This document shows positions 25,254-37,330 of a stretch of DNA of 64,000 bases, piece by piece. Origin of the DNA: Sipunculus nudus (lineage: Eukaryota > Annelida > Sipuncula > Golfingiida > Sipunculidae); NCBI GenBank assembly GCA_026874595.1, contig CM049316.1:78651676-78715675 (forward strand), written 5' to 3'. Position numbers and translations under genes: made by a program. The number at the start of each line of letters is the position of its first letter. Positions within the stretch are counted from its first letter, which is position 1. The notes beneath the pieces are model-generated. The model made no database searches. It was not told the DNA's origin and saw only the letters and a list, made by a program, of their open reading frames with translations.

Positions 25254-25319
25254 TTGGAGATTAACATGTGAATTTTCTGTTCAAAATATGAATATAAATT
25301 TGAGTTGGTGACCGGAATT

Positions 25320-26520
25320 CTTTGGTGGCCCACCTGTTATTCTTTACTTGTTTTCGTGCCTTTTAATACCCCAAAAATTGCCACTTGACAGTACTGTGAG
25401 CATTATAAGTAAAAAACTAATGGACAGATTTCTTTTATATTATGCATATATACTGGAAAACCCCCATAATATGGTCCACATGGCCAAAAACCGAAAGTAC
25501 AAGGGCTATGGATCTCTAAACAGTGTTGTTCACAAGATCGAGTTCGGCTCTCGAATGGCATGGCTGGGTTCCCGCTGCTGGGATCGGTAGAGGGGATGTG
25601 GGTTGCTTCTGGTTATGTGGCTGTGGATGCTGTAGCTTTCTAAAAAGGTCACATGCTTGAGATGGACAGAGGCGGCCTCTGCGGATCCCTGCTTGGCTTG
25701 GCATGGCACTGTGACCGTTGGCTCAGAGAACATGCTAAAGGAGCGCAAAGGGCTGAGGTCTTGACCGCAGCAACCGGTAGCTGCTCGATGAGCATATACC
25801 TCTTTTGGTTTGTTTGGTTGGTTGGATTATGGGATAGTGTTTAGTTAAATTGGGGTCATGACCTTTCCTATGAGAGTGGCCTTGACCTTGAATATTTCCA
25901 TATTTGGTGAAATTCACACAGAGTCTTTAATATCTCAGTAAGGGATACATGGAATAATCCAAAACTCAAATTGACTGAAGATCTTGGAGAGCTTTGTCTT
26001 TTGCAGAAGACATGCAGGTGGCAACATGTTGTGTCGTTTTCTTGTTAAAATGATGTTAACGCAATAACTTCAAAAGAATTTGAGATACAGTCACCAAACC
26101 AACGGCTTTGATGCATCTTATCAAGGGCTATGTTAGGTTAAAATATGGGTGAACTTGATGTATATTTCAAGGTCACACAGGTGATAATGCTAAAATGATA
26201 TTCCCATACTTATATTTTTAAGTTAATAGATGGATTAAATAAATTTTTTTTTTTAATCTTGGTTATTTTGTCTTCTGCAGAATACGGTTACCGGTGGTGC
26301 CACCATGTGTCGTTTTCTTGCTTTCGCTCCTTGTAATACCCCACCATTGCCACTTCACAGCATTGTGAGCCTGATAAGTTGAAAACTAATGGACAGATTT
26401 CTTTCTTATCATGTATATAGACATGGGTTACGGAGTGAGATTTCAGTTTGGATCATGACCTCTCCTTCGAGGGTGATCTTTACCTTAAATATGCCCATAC
26501 TTATAAGAAACCATGGTGGC
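25320..26520 (+). repeat. Dispersed repeat with GTGGTGCCACC and TGACCTT phrases
   Basis: Two related modules (about 25340-25480 and 26300-26460) share a phrase: pyrimidine-rich AATACCCC, CATTGCCACTT, ACAGATTTCTTT. They are separated by modules with GGTCATGACC and CCTTGACCTT. A related copy in the opposite orientation lies at 59340-59940, outside the duplicated block, so this is a dispersed family. Mirror copy about 44525-45725. Not coding. Confidence 0.65.
25530..25812 (+). other. GC-rich insert of unknown type
   Basis: Clearly more GC-rich than its surroundings and placed inside the dispersed repeat. It has open frames on both strands but none looks protein-like. I searched for tRNA-type A and B boxes and found none convincing. 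Mirror copy about 45233-45515. It could be an unclassified SINE, a captured gene fragment or a transposon piece. Confidence 0.4.
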
Positions 26521-27330
26521 TTGCCAAGTGTCAGTCTCTGCATCTGAATTCAAGATGGGATCCTATTCTTTGAGACTGGGGGGAGGGGGGGGGGTTAATT
26601 GTATGGGGATACTTTAGCACCAAATATCTAGTTTAATAATAAAGATCCTGTTATGAACATGGTTTGACATGCTATTTCATAAAGGTATCAAATTTATCAA
26701 AGAGCCAGATTGTGTTGTAGCATGTATTTTTACACTTTGCTGACAATCCATCCCCCTGCCCCCACTCCATACACACACACACACTCACATCCCCTCACAT
26801 AACATGCGCAAGCATGTAGGATGGGCAGTTGGTAAAATCTGGTAAAAATTTGGTAAAATTATTATTGAACACAACCATGTGCAATGACAGTTTAACTTGT
26901 GGATCGTTGGACAGGTCCAGTAGAAAATTAATGCAAATTTTGTGCAAATGAACCCTAACCCCTGCAAAAACAGCTAGGTCTTGAGGATATATTCCCTCAT
27001 TATCTCTCATTTTATTTAAACTCAGTGACCATAATTTTGTTCATACTAACTGTTCTGCAGTAACTTTGGTCTCTGTCTGAATGACATCTAATTATCTGCA
27101 TCAGTGAAAATATGTATGGGTTATATGGCGTCTTACTGCTGCACAAGAAATATGTGCCCAAACATATTTGAACAATTCTGTCTGATGATCAATGTGGTAT
27201 CGTACTGGGTTCACTGCCGTACTGCTTGTAGAGATAGACAAGAGGTAAAAGTTTTACCTAATATATTATCACATTTGATTGTTATCTGGAGATTTTTATG
27301 GAATTGCCCGAAATAAGCCCCAAATTTCAT

Positions 27331-27541
27331 GAGCCCAGACAGTTGAGTGGTCAAATGCTTGGCCCTCTCCACTGGCCACCCAGGTTCAATTCCAGGTGTG
27401 GCTTATGAGATTGGGTAATAGTGGCCTGTCCAAAGTCCATGGTTTTCTAGGGTTTCTCTCAAACCTTACCCACTACATAGTGCCATGATCCAGCAATCGT
27501 CACTCGATCATAATATTAGATAATGAGATGTCTCACTCTCA
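27331..27541 (+). mobile_element. tRNA-derived SINE (left arm)
   Basis: The head is tRNA-like: an A-box-like AGTTGAGTGGTC at 27341-27352 and a B box GGTTCAATTCC at 27383-27393, about 31 bp between them. The B box differs from consensus by one base. Downstream comes a tail with GGTTTTCTAGGGTTTCTC, reminiscent of the conserved central domain found in many animal SINEs. Boundaries are approximate and no poly-A tail or target duplication was pinned down. Mirror copy at about 43506-43716 with B box at 43654-43664. Confidence 0.75.
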
Positions 27542-27825
27542 GACCCTCTGTGGTGCTGGATGTCCACATTAGTCAATAGCTCATTTTTCCTGTCATAATT
27601 ACCACAAATAAGGTAAGAATGGGACTCTTGATAAAGGTAAATTCAGAAATTTGACATGAGGAGTTACCTGCATAGTAGTAATAATTGTTACACATACTGG
27701 TATATGAAATATTCTGAAAGGTGAGACTATTATCTATATAATTCCCAGTATTTTCTGGGTAATCCTGGGAATTCCCATTGTCCTGAGAATTTTGCTGATT
27801 TCCTGGGAATTTAAAAACCCTGCAA

Positions 27826-28215
27826 CAGTGACAGTGACAATGGTGGTATAAACATAATGGCAATGACTGTACTTAACAATGGTGTTAGCATAATGACAGT
27901 GAACATGAAAATGGTATAAAGCATATAGTAACAGTGACAGTGACAGTGGTTGGAAAGTAAGCATAGGGCTAGTTACAATGACAATGCTTATAGCATAGCC
28001 GCAGTGGCAATGACAATTATTAACTGTGTGAAAGTGACATTGACAATGCTGTTAGTGTTAAGCATAGCCAGAATGAGAGTGACAATGGTTTGGTGTCAGT
28101 ACAGGGACAATCCTGTTCAGCATAGGGACAGTGACAGTGGATCTTTTAAATGGAAAATGCCCATGACAAATGTGCTATTAGCATTCTGAAAGTGTGAGAA
28201 ACAGTGACAGTGGTG
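27826..28215. repeat. GTGACA minisatellite (left arm)
   Basis: Degenerate tandem repetition of words such as ACAGTGACAGTGACAATGG. Mirror copy about 42832-43221. The third copy of the block is truncated inside this repeat, at 58652. Confidence 0.8.
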
Positions 28216-28827
28216 TTAATTATAGGGAAAGTGCATGCATGGACATTAAAAAAGTGTTTGTGTGATTAGAGTCCACACTGTTTGTTTACCATACTAAGAG
28301 TGCAAGACCAGATGTCCAATCTTTTGCTTTTTTGATATCCCAGAAACACTTAAAAAATAGGAGAGACACCAATTGTAAGCCTCTTGATTACAGATCTGGT
28401 GTCACACTAAATCAGTTAAAGAAACTCCAGTTTAAGCATATCAAGGTCTCTGTACAAACAGACGGCCTTACATTGATGATCAGTATAGTTATAATGAAAA
28501 AAGTTTGAAGCTGTTTTTATAATTGTACGGAAAAATTAGGACAGAGAACAAAATTTAAAGAGTAAAATTATGCTGATGTATATTTACTAATCCTGGTATG
28601 TGAGCTGGTTAAAAGAATGAAATTGTCCCAGAAATGAATAATTTAGCAACAGATGTGGCTGCATGCATGTAGGCACCACTATCAAATTAACACTAAAAAA
28701 TATTACTACAATCGTAAACTCTTAATTCTGTCAAACTTTAGGCTTCTGGCACTATTACCCTCATTCCCATAATAGTCATTATTAAAGAACAAGATTCAGT
28801 GACTGGTCTAGGTTATGGTTAAAAGAA
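28216..28827. other. No gene or element recognised
   Basis: AT-rich DNA between the minisatellite and the MULE-like element. It is present three times because of the block duplication. Confidence 0.5.
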
Positions 28828-28836
28828 GGATATTTT

Positions 28837-30079
28837 GGGTCTGTCTAAAATGCGGAGAATCCACGGAGAGATGGAGAATTCGCGGAGAATTCGTGGAGAA
28901 TTTGCAGAGAGATTTTACATGCAATGATACTTTAAAAATACACATTAAAATCACTTAAAATCTCCAACTATATTACTCTTAACACATTTGTTCACTGTTA
29001 AATGACAGAAATAATTAAAAATCTGTACATTCATTTAAAATTCAGCTCTAAGTTGCTTGGGCTCTTCTCTTAAGATTTTTTTTGTGCCACGCAAGAGACA
29101 ACGAATAGCATCAGGAGACTGTGGGCTATTGGCGATTGCAAATACAGCTGATCTTTGTTCCAATCCAGAAATTAAACAAACTGAACATTTTAACCAAGGA
29201 TTAATGCAAAACACTTAGTTTCTTGTTTCAGTTCAGGCATTTATACACTATTTCCTAAAACAAAACTTTCTCCCAGAACACCAAAGCCTAAATATAAAGC
29301 AACTGTAACCATTGGGATTAAATGTGAATGTGGGATAGAAGATGTATTTGAGGACATGATTGGGTGTAATAAAAAAAAAGAGAGAAAAAAACTGTAATAA
29401 GTTGTTTCATTTTAAATGTGCATTTGTCTTAAAAATAAATAAAACAATTAATGAAATGGTTTTGTGAAGATTGTACAAATAAATTATTGTACTATTGCTG
29501 TATATATGTGTACATTGTGCTATATTTTTATCTTTTTTTATTATTATTATTATACTCTGTATTGTTATGATCAGAAAGAAGTGTGGTGTAAATTGGGTCT
29601 ATATATACTATAAATGGTGGTAGTGCCATTATCTAACAATAAATGTAGGTAAAGTTATGATTTATTTATAATATTATATTTTTCATTCACCCCTTATAAA
29701 TTTTATACACGTTCGTGGTTTTGTTAAGGTTTGCACAATAAACTGTCCAAATATGAGGTGTTTTGCGGTTTTGTCTAATGATCTGTCAGTATCAGCTGGT
29801 GATATAGATGGGTGTTAAATTTTGCGTAGGCCTACCGCATTCACTCGTCAGTGAGTCTACATTGTTGAGCGTAAAATCCTTAATTATGTACAGATTTTTT
29901 ACTTATTTAGGTCATTTAACAGTGCGCAAATATGTTAAGAGTAATATAGTTGGAGATTTTAAATGATTTTTATGTGTATTTAAAAGGATCATTGCATATA
30001 AAAACTCTCCTCAAAGTCTCCACAAATTCTCCGCGAATTCTCCATCTCTCCGCGGTTTCTCTGCGTTTTAGACAGACCC
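28837..30079. mobile_element. Non-autonomous Mutator-like (MULE) element, left arm
   Basis: 1243 bp, bounded by long inverted repeats of roughly 200 bp (28837 to about 29035, and about 29885 to 30079) starting GGGTCTGTCTAAAA. It is flanked by a perfect 9-bp direct duplication GGATATTTT at 28828-28836 and 30080-30088. Long terminal inverted repeats with a 9-bp target duplication are the hallmark of the Mutator superfamily. The interior has no transposase frame, so it must have moved in trans. The ends carry internal repeats of CGGAGAATTC type. Confidence 0.82.
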
Positions 30080-30594
30080 GGATATTTTGTCATTTTCAGA
30101 GTATCAGCTTGATTTATCGCCCACTCAAACACACTCATTGACACGCATGGCATGTCAAACAGTTTATATTTTTCAGTTGTAACAACATTGAACGTGACAT
30201 CTGATGAACAGTCTTTTGTATGGTATGTGTTTTCATGGTAATAATTCATATTTTGATCGATCTAAGTTGCACAGTATTTCTGTAAGTTTGTTAGATTGAT
30301 CAAAATAAAGTATTCACAGGAATCTTATTGAAAACTTTAAGTTGCACAGTATTTCTGTAAGTTTGTTAAAGTTTTCCATAAGATTCCTATGAACACTTAA
30401 TATGTATGAACTGTGTAAGAATAACAATTGTTTTCTCCCTGTAACAGTGCTATAAGGATTCTGCATGAAAATGAGCAAAACATTTGTGAGGTTTTTGTAA
30501 AATTCATATAAGAAGATACTGTTATATCCCAATAAGTGTCATATTTATTTTATGAAAGAAACAAATATGCACAGGAGCAAGAAAAGTTACATTT

Positions 30595-31330
30595 TTAGCG
30601 ACGTTGACTATAATCATCTGAGCTATAGTCATGGTCCTTTGTCAGCTGCTGGTCCGGCTACCCATCCAGTCGTCCATTAACAGGGTACGTTTTGGAACCG
30701 TTGGAGCAATGATTCCCAAATTTGGCATATCCCCATATAGATGTCCCCAAAAGCTCTTACCATTCCTAAATATGGGTCACCAGGACTTGATACCTTTGAG
30801 ATATTAAGAAAATCTTAATTTTCCTAGTTACACTTCAAGACTGCCTAATATCAAAACCACTGATCTAACCCTGATCATTTTAATATGCATTTTCCTCTAC
30901 ACATTTGCTTTGTACTTGCCAGAAATTAGTTCATTATTGCTAATTTTTAGCTCAGCTGACTATAAGTCATCTGAGCTATAGTCATGGTCCTTTGTCCGTT
31001 GGCTGTCCATCCGTCCGTCCGTTAAACTGGCATGTTTTTGAAACCGTCGGACCTACGAATCTGAAATTCGGCATACTGTTAGATGTCCCCAAAATCTCCT
31101 ACCAAGCCTAAAATTGGGTCAGTATGACTTTGTTTCTTCCAGATATTAAGGAAAAATTCCAAATTACCAATTAAAATCTATTATTGCAATTCAGGACTAC
31201 CTAATACCAAAACCACTTATCTGTTTTTCCTAATATTTACCAGAAGTAATCTCTTATATATTTCCTATATACATGCCAGAAATTAAGTCTGTTAAGTATA
31301 ATTTCATTAAGAGCTGGCTAGCATAACCAA
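30595..31330 (+). repeat. Hairpin-ended AGCTCAGCTGA repeats, two tandem copies
   Basis: Copies start near 30595 and 30950. The second begins TTTTAGCTCAGCTGACTATA and contains nested inverted words AGCTCA...TGAGCT and GACTATA...TATAGTC, then GTCCGTCCGT-type runs and a conserved body with GATGTCCCCAAAATCTCCTA. Mirror copies at about 39718-40453 and a third copy at about 55422-56157. The open frames inside are identical or nearly so in all three copies because the duplication is recent, not because they code. Confidence 0.7.
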
Positions 31331-31675
31331 ATTTTATGCAAAATCAGTCATCTAAAAAACTTGATTTTGCTTATTTTTTTATATTTACTTTTATTGGAAA
31401 AAAGCTAATAAAAACCTTTAAAAATTTTCTTCTCTGAAACTGTCTAGACAAATTGTTTAATATAAATTCAGAGAAATATTTCATAAAACCATCTGTCAGG
31501 TTTGTTTGAATGGTTCCAGTTTTCTGATGAATACTGGCTGAGTTACAGGAAGCTGAACTTGGTAATTTTGCCAAAATAGATACTAAAATTACAACATCAG
31601 AAACAGCTTTTTTTACAATATTTTTATGCAAATTTATGAAATTGCGGTGTTGGTGTTACCACATGCTTCAAGCTT

Positions 31676-32060
31676 TTTTAGCTTGGTTGACTAAGTCAAC
31701 TGGGGTATAAGAATGGCGCTTTGTCCGTCGTCGGTGCAGGGGTCCAGCCACCCGGCTCCAGTCGTCAGTTAGCAGGGTACAAATTGTAACTGCTGGTCCT
31801 TGGAACTTCTAAGTGAACATCCAGGGAGGTCAATAAAAAATCTCCCTGAAAACCTGAAATAAGGTCACTGTGACCTATATCCTCCGAGCTATAAGGCTTG
31901 AAAGTACACCCCAGAATAATCCTTAATTTGCTACAAAATCCCAATATCTTGATAATTAATGCATGGGTTGTTATGAATCTTGCCTTGAATATTGAGCATG
32001 ACTAGTTAGGTCAGTTCCAGAAAAGAGGTGTTGCCACCTTTATTTTTAAGTGGCTAGGGC
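31676..32060 (+). repeat. Related hairpin-ended repeat, GTTGACTAAGTCAACTGGGG type
   Basis: Begins TTTTTTAGCTTGGTTGACTA with an internal inverted pair GTTGACTAAGTCAAC and CTTTGTCCGTCGTC, like the family at 30595-31330. Mirror at about 38988-39372; third copy at about 54692-55076. Confidence 0.6.
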
Positions 32061-32507
32061 ATATAGTTTTACCCATGTTAGTCATTCCGTCCTTCCATCA
32101 TTCCAAAATCAAATAGTTGTACGGACGTTTTTTCACAATGCCTGCAGATATTGGCCTGAATTTTAGTGTGTGGGCAGATAATGACCAGTTACAGATTGAG
32201 TTCACGTTTCACTTTTTGACCCAGTTGACCTGTTACTCATCAACTGTCAAAATCCTTTTCTATTGATTATTTTTAAAGTTGTTACTATAGACCTATAAAA
32301 ATTTATTGATTCATTGTTTATCCTATGCTGTTGGTCTAAACAACTAATAGATGAGCTGGGTTGGACACCTGGATCAGCTGTGGCCAGCAATAAGCTGCCC
32401 AGCTGCAAGTATATGCCCCACGTCAAGCGTGCATAATTGGCCTGAAAGGTCAAGTAGAGGACATACAGGTGACTGAAGAAGGGCTGGGTAGAGCCTGGGT
32501 CTGACAT

Positions 32508-33911
32508 GGTCTCATAAAAAACTTTAATAAAAGCTACAGTTTTTGGCCAATTTTTTTCAGCTTCCAAAACTAACAAGTTGAAATCCTTATTCCTGCATGA
32601 TATGAAAATTATATCAACAGTGCTTACAGGAAACAAACATGCCATGATCAAAATTAGGCAAAATTTAAGGTACTGATTTGATATTTATACTAATAACTTA
32701 TAAAATTTGAAAAATTCAGAACTAATTTCAGGTATACAATAGAATCTTGATTAAATAATGTTATATCCCTGACAAAAAAAAAAGAAATCTCTAGCTTCAG
32801 AAATTTTCTATATTATTGGAGTAAATATATTTCTTGTTCACAAAGTGCATTATGTTCGGGCCAATAACTGAAAACAATTTCGCAATACTGACATCATTTC
32901 TTGCATGTACATAGCCAATGTATAGAAAAATATGTATATTATATATCATCAAAGTCAGATCAGTGGTTTTGATATTAGGCAGTCTTGTGTAACAATGGGT
33001 TTTAATGGAAAAATGAAGTTTTTCATTAATATCTCGAAGGAATTAAGTCCTTGTGACCAAATTCTTGGCATGATAGGGGATTTTGGAGACATCTAACTGT
33101 ATTCCAAATTTTAGGAACTGAGAGGCGAAGCTATTGAGCTGAGCTCTAGCAAACTGCATAACACTATCTTGAATGTAAACAATATATGGCATGGTGCTTG
33201 AAAACTTGAATAAAATCTACAGTTTTTGATCAAATGGTTTCAATTTTTTGTGTTAACAGATGAAATGCTAACAAATACATGCTGTGAAAATTAAATCCAC
33301 AGCAGTTACAGAAAAAAAATGTGCAATGGTCAAAGTTGGGAAAAATTTAAGGTACCAATTTTTTTTTGCTAATATCTAAAAAATTTAAAAGATTTTGATC
33401 TTATTTTGGATATACAATTTAATTTTGATTAATTTAAGTTATATTACTGGAAAAAAAGTCCTTAGCTATACTATGATGTTAAGTGATCAAATATCTTTCC
33501 TGATTTTTTTACAAAATGCATTATGTTAGGGCCCATATCTTTTTTAAATTATATAATACAGACCTAATTTCTGATATGTACATAAGAACTATAAGGAGGA
33601 ATATTTATGGTAAATATGAGGAAAAACAGATGAGTGGTTTTGATATTAGGCAGTCCTGAAGTGTGAAAATAGTTGTTTTAATCAAAAATTGAGGTTTTTC
33701 CTTAATTTCTCAAAGGAACGAAGTCACAAAGACCCACTTTTGAGCTTCTTAGGAGATCGTGGGGACATCTAACATTACGCTGATTTTTGTATTCCTAGGT
33801 CTTACGGTTTCAAAACGTGCCAGTTTAATGGACGTACGGACGGACAGCAGACAGACAAAGGACCACGACTATAGCTCAGATGACTTATAGTCAGCTGAGC
33901 TGAAAAAATCA
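32508..33911 (-). repeat. Two diverged tandem copies (about 675 bp) of the hairpin-ended family, reverse orientation
   Basis: Similar phrases recur at 32508 and 33187, and at 32971 and 33642, so two diverged units of about 675 bp stand in tandem. The second ends 33870-33911 with TATAGTCAGCTGAGCTGAAAAA, the reverse complement of the end at 30950. The pair 30951 and 33911 therefore forms long (about 350 bp) inverted ends of a composite or foldback element spanning the inner arm edge. A 134-residue open frame at 32247-32651 on the minus strand falls mainly in this repeat and is not credible as a gene. Confidence 0.6.
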
Positions 33912-35734
33912 TTAAAATTTGATGAGTCATGTTTTATTACCAAAAGCCTGATCTGAAAGTGGTAAATGGCAGCCATCTTGAAAATTGCCACCATCTTTAA
34001 ATTTTTGTTGGCTTAAGTTCCTTATGAAAAAGATAGGCCCTCTGGATTACACATACCAAATTTAGTGCTTCTGTCACCAGCTGAAGTATTCTGCACCTAT
34101 CAGCTGGTCTAAAAGATATAAATAGATCCAGACTTAACTTTGGTCTGTTACCAAATTGAAATAGTTGGCAGTCTTCAAAGCTACTAATAGATACAGACAC
34201 AATCTGGCATGTTGGGTAATCTTTTTAAACCTACTGAAAGTCTTTGGCTAAAAAGTTTTATTTAACCTGACAAAGATTATCATATCCATCAATCATATCA
34301 GATTTTTTTATCAGAATGTTTAAAACAATAAGCGGTCCTTTCTTTGTTAAAGATCCAATAATTCTGTCAATAATCATGAGTGCTCATTCAGGCACAAAGT
34401 TTATTGATCTTGTTGTTTTTAGGGAATATATACTGTAATTAACCCCCACCTAATGTTTAAAAGACTGAGAACTTTAATGTTTTTCATCACCAAAAAAATA
34501 TTTACATTCTTATCAATTACACCAGGTTATAATGCCATGGCCACTCACTTGAAATCCAAATAAACATTTACTGCAATTAAGGCAGTTTACATGATCGAAA
34601 GGAATAATTGCCCAGTAAAACCTATCTGGCTGCTCTGCCTTACCACATGACATAGTAAAACTCATAATTACTCATATTTCATTTAATTATGGAGCAAATC
34701 CAACCAATTCTTAACAAAACTGTAAGTTGTATACTTGTGCAAATGTAACAGAACACCTGTATAGTAACACTTCTTACACACCAGTGAAAATTGAAATGTA
34801 TTAAAATGATTTGCTACTTTTTGAATTGTGAATTGAATTTGAATTGAATAAAAAATTATTTGAATTCAATGGGAAATGATATTTTTCTCCAGCACACTGA
34901 ATCAAATTGAATTGGAATTTAAGTTTCATAAAAGTTCTTAAATTGGAATTGAAAAATTTGCATCGATCGACACCAGGTCTGCTTATTTGGCCAAATGCTA
35001 AAGTACACAATAAGGTAACATGGCCAAAATTCATCAAACCCACACCATTTGGACAACTTAATAGAGCTCATCTCTGGGATCATTTCTGTGAAATATTGAA
35101 CAAATTGGCTGAATGTTTTCTGAGAAGAAGATTTTCGAAGTTTTTTTTGTAAGATGATGAAGGTGGCACCACAAAAACTCAATCGATCCAACAACATTTG
35201 ATATGTGACAGCTTTTTCTATAAAATTTGGGGATGCTAGCTCCTGCCATTCCTGAGAAATTATGGGTTAATGTACTGATGACCAATAAAACCCATACAAA
35301 CTGGGTACCCTTGGGTCTCAACGCTCAGCTGAATTTGTCTATGATATTTTTTTTTTCAGAATGACAGTCTTCACCTTAACCAATGACCGGGTGACCTTAT
35401 AATCCTTGAACTTGCAGCATTTTGATTATTGTTACAATCTTTTTTTAAAACAAGTGACCCATAGGTCATGATGCTCAGCTGACTGGGAAGAGATTCGCAA
35501 AAGGAAATGTTATCATCTGAATGGTAGTATATATACCCATTCAACTGAAGCATCAAACAGATTAACCAACAGGCCAAGATTGTGTCTGCATTTATATATA
35601 TTTAAAAAAAAGAGAAAAAATGCATAAACTTAAAAAAAATACAGGTGGCTCCACGAGTCTGCAGAAACTAATAAAAACACTTAATGGTCAATATACATGC
35701 AAAGAATCATGGTGATCTCTGCATTAGTTGTTCA
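33912..35734. other. AT-rich spacer DNA, no gene seen
   Basis: Includes a GAATTGAATT-rich tract at about 34815-34955 and otherwise nothing recognised. Short overlapping open frames at 34800-35320 lie in AT-rich low-complexity sequence. Confidence 0.5.
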
Positions 35735-36222
35735 GATACTTCAGCTTTTGTATCAAATTTTCCATTATTCTGAGGGATACTTCAAAGTCCTATAGCTTGA
35801 AGGATATGGGAAACAGAGACCTAATTTCAGGTTTCCACAGACACTTTTCTTGGGCCTCCTTGCATGACAAGAATGAAGATTCTAGGTCCAATTGTTACTA
35901 TTTGTACCCTGTTGACATATAACCACATCTTAAAAGGTCTCAAAATAGAGAAAAAAAATCGTAAAAAGAGTTATTAAGATACTGGAGTTTTTGTATCAAA
36001 TTTTTCATTATTCTGGGGGGTATTTTGGAGCCATACAGGTTAAAGGATATGGGTAACAAAGACCTAATTTCACGTTTTCATGGAGACTTTTCATGGGTCT
36101 CCCTGTGTGTCAAGAATGAAGATTCTAGGTCCAGTTGTTATGATTTGTGCCCTGTGAACAGATGTTCATATCTTTAAAGGTCTCAAAAATAGAGAAAAAA
36201 ATTCGTAAAAAAACCTGAACAA
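35735..36222. repeat. Tandem pair of 244-bp repeats
   Basis: The phrase starting GATACTTCAG at 35735 recurs as GATACTGGAG at 35979, and similarity continues for about 244 bp through GTCTCAAAATAGAGAAAAAA in both. The pair is flanked by GTGGCTCCACGAGTCTGCAG at 35645 and GTGGTGCCACCAGTCTGCAG at 36230, then a TCAGCTGAGCTAAAAA end at 36263-36279. Confidence 0.85.
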
Positions 36223-36288
36223 ATACAGGTGGTGCCACCAGTCTGCAGAAACTGACTTACAGTCAGCTGAGCTAAAAAAGTGGATCCA

Positions 36289-37060
36289 GTGACCTTGAAC
36301 TCTGACCGGGTAACCTCAAATTCTACAGATTTCCTCACTTTGGGCAAGTAAGCAATGTGTGAAAGATGGAAAGTTTGGGATTAGAGGTTTGATTTACAGG
36401 GCATCCACAATCCCTTAAAGATGTGGCTCCTGTGACCTTTACCTTTAATCTCTGGACCATGAAAATCAAAATGATTCTTACATGAGTGGTTGATCATTAA
36501 TAATTCAAGTTTGAAGCCAATCTGTCAATCCAAAGCTAAATTTTCATCTTAACACTAATTTGTAAATGGATAGGCCCTGTGACCTTGACCATTGACCCCA
36601 AATTGGAATAAAATCTTCCCCTACTGGCAGGTGAGCAATATCTTGAAAATGGAAGGTTTATGATGAAAAGTTTGGCTTGAAATGCATACACATTCATTTT
36701 TAAGAAATGGGTCCTGCAACTTTGACTTTTGACCATTGGACCCCCAAATCAACTGGATTCATACTTTAGTGGTGAGCCATATATAAGTTAAGTCTGAAGC
36801 CAATATGTCAAACTAAACTGGAGTTATGACATCTGAAAACTAATTCGTGAACAGAGGGCCCCTGCGATCTGGACCTTTGACCTTGTGACCCCAAATTTAT
36901 TTATGCTCTACCCATACTGGCAATTAAGTCAGCTAAATGCACAAGATGGAAAGTTTGGGCTGAAAAAATTTGGCTTAAAATGCAGCCATAATCTTTCTAA
37001 ATATTTGACTTCTGTGACCTTGACCTTTGACCTCATGACCAAAATATCATACAGGTTCTT
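36289..37060. repeat. Six TGACCT-rich modules with 143-147 bp period
   Basis: Clusters such as TGACCTTGACC start at 36290, 36433, 36580, 36723, 36870 and 37015, spaced 143, 147, 143, 147 and 145 bp. Alternate modules resemble each other more (for example the GGAAAGTTTGGG and CCAATATGTCAA segments), giving a dimer of about 290 bp. TGACCT (AGGTCA) is the nuclear receptor half-site. Any binding function is inference. Confidence 0.75.
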
Positions 37061-37330
37061 GCTTTAGTTGTGGGCCTTAAAAGTCAAGTTTAAAATTGAT
37101 GTGTCTATCCAAAGTTATCATCTGAGGATTTATGTGGATGGACAGATGAAAAGACAGACAGACGAACAGCTAGACAGACAGACAGACAGGGTGATTACTA
37201 TAGGGCATCCACTAGTGATAAATAAACACACAAGGTTTTGAGACACTGGATGTAATCACAGCTGAGAAACTAACATTTTTGTTGTCATTTTATAGTAAAA
37301 AAAAAATACAATATTTGTTACAATAAGACA

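Larger units (their letters stand above)
17706..32231 (+). repeat. Left arm of giant inverted repeat
   Basis: Reverse complement of 38817-53380. Paired positions sum to about 71048 at the inner edge and 71086 at the outer edge; the shift comes from small indels such as a TA run and a 31-to-10-bp replacement. Similarity begins on the inner side at the GACCCAGTTGACCT sequence. On the outer side the left satellite continues beyond the arm, while the right arm is cut at 53380. Confidence 0.95.

Noticed and set aside
25530-25812. GC-rich insert as a tRNA- or 5S-derived SINE
   Set aside because: No convincing A/B boxes or 5S similarity on either strand; left unclassified.
31371-31631. 86-residue open frame conserved in three copies (also 39417-39677 and 55121-55381)
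   Set aside because: Conservation follows from recent duplication of the whole block; the frame is AT-rich repeat sequence without domain features.
32247-32651. 134-residue open frame on the minus strand in the spacer
   Set aside because: Its 5' part falls in a repeat that recurs diverged at about 33187, no domain is visible and composition is not protein-like.
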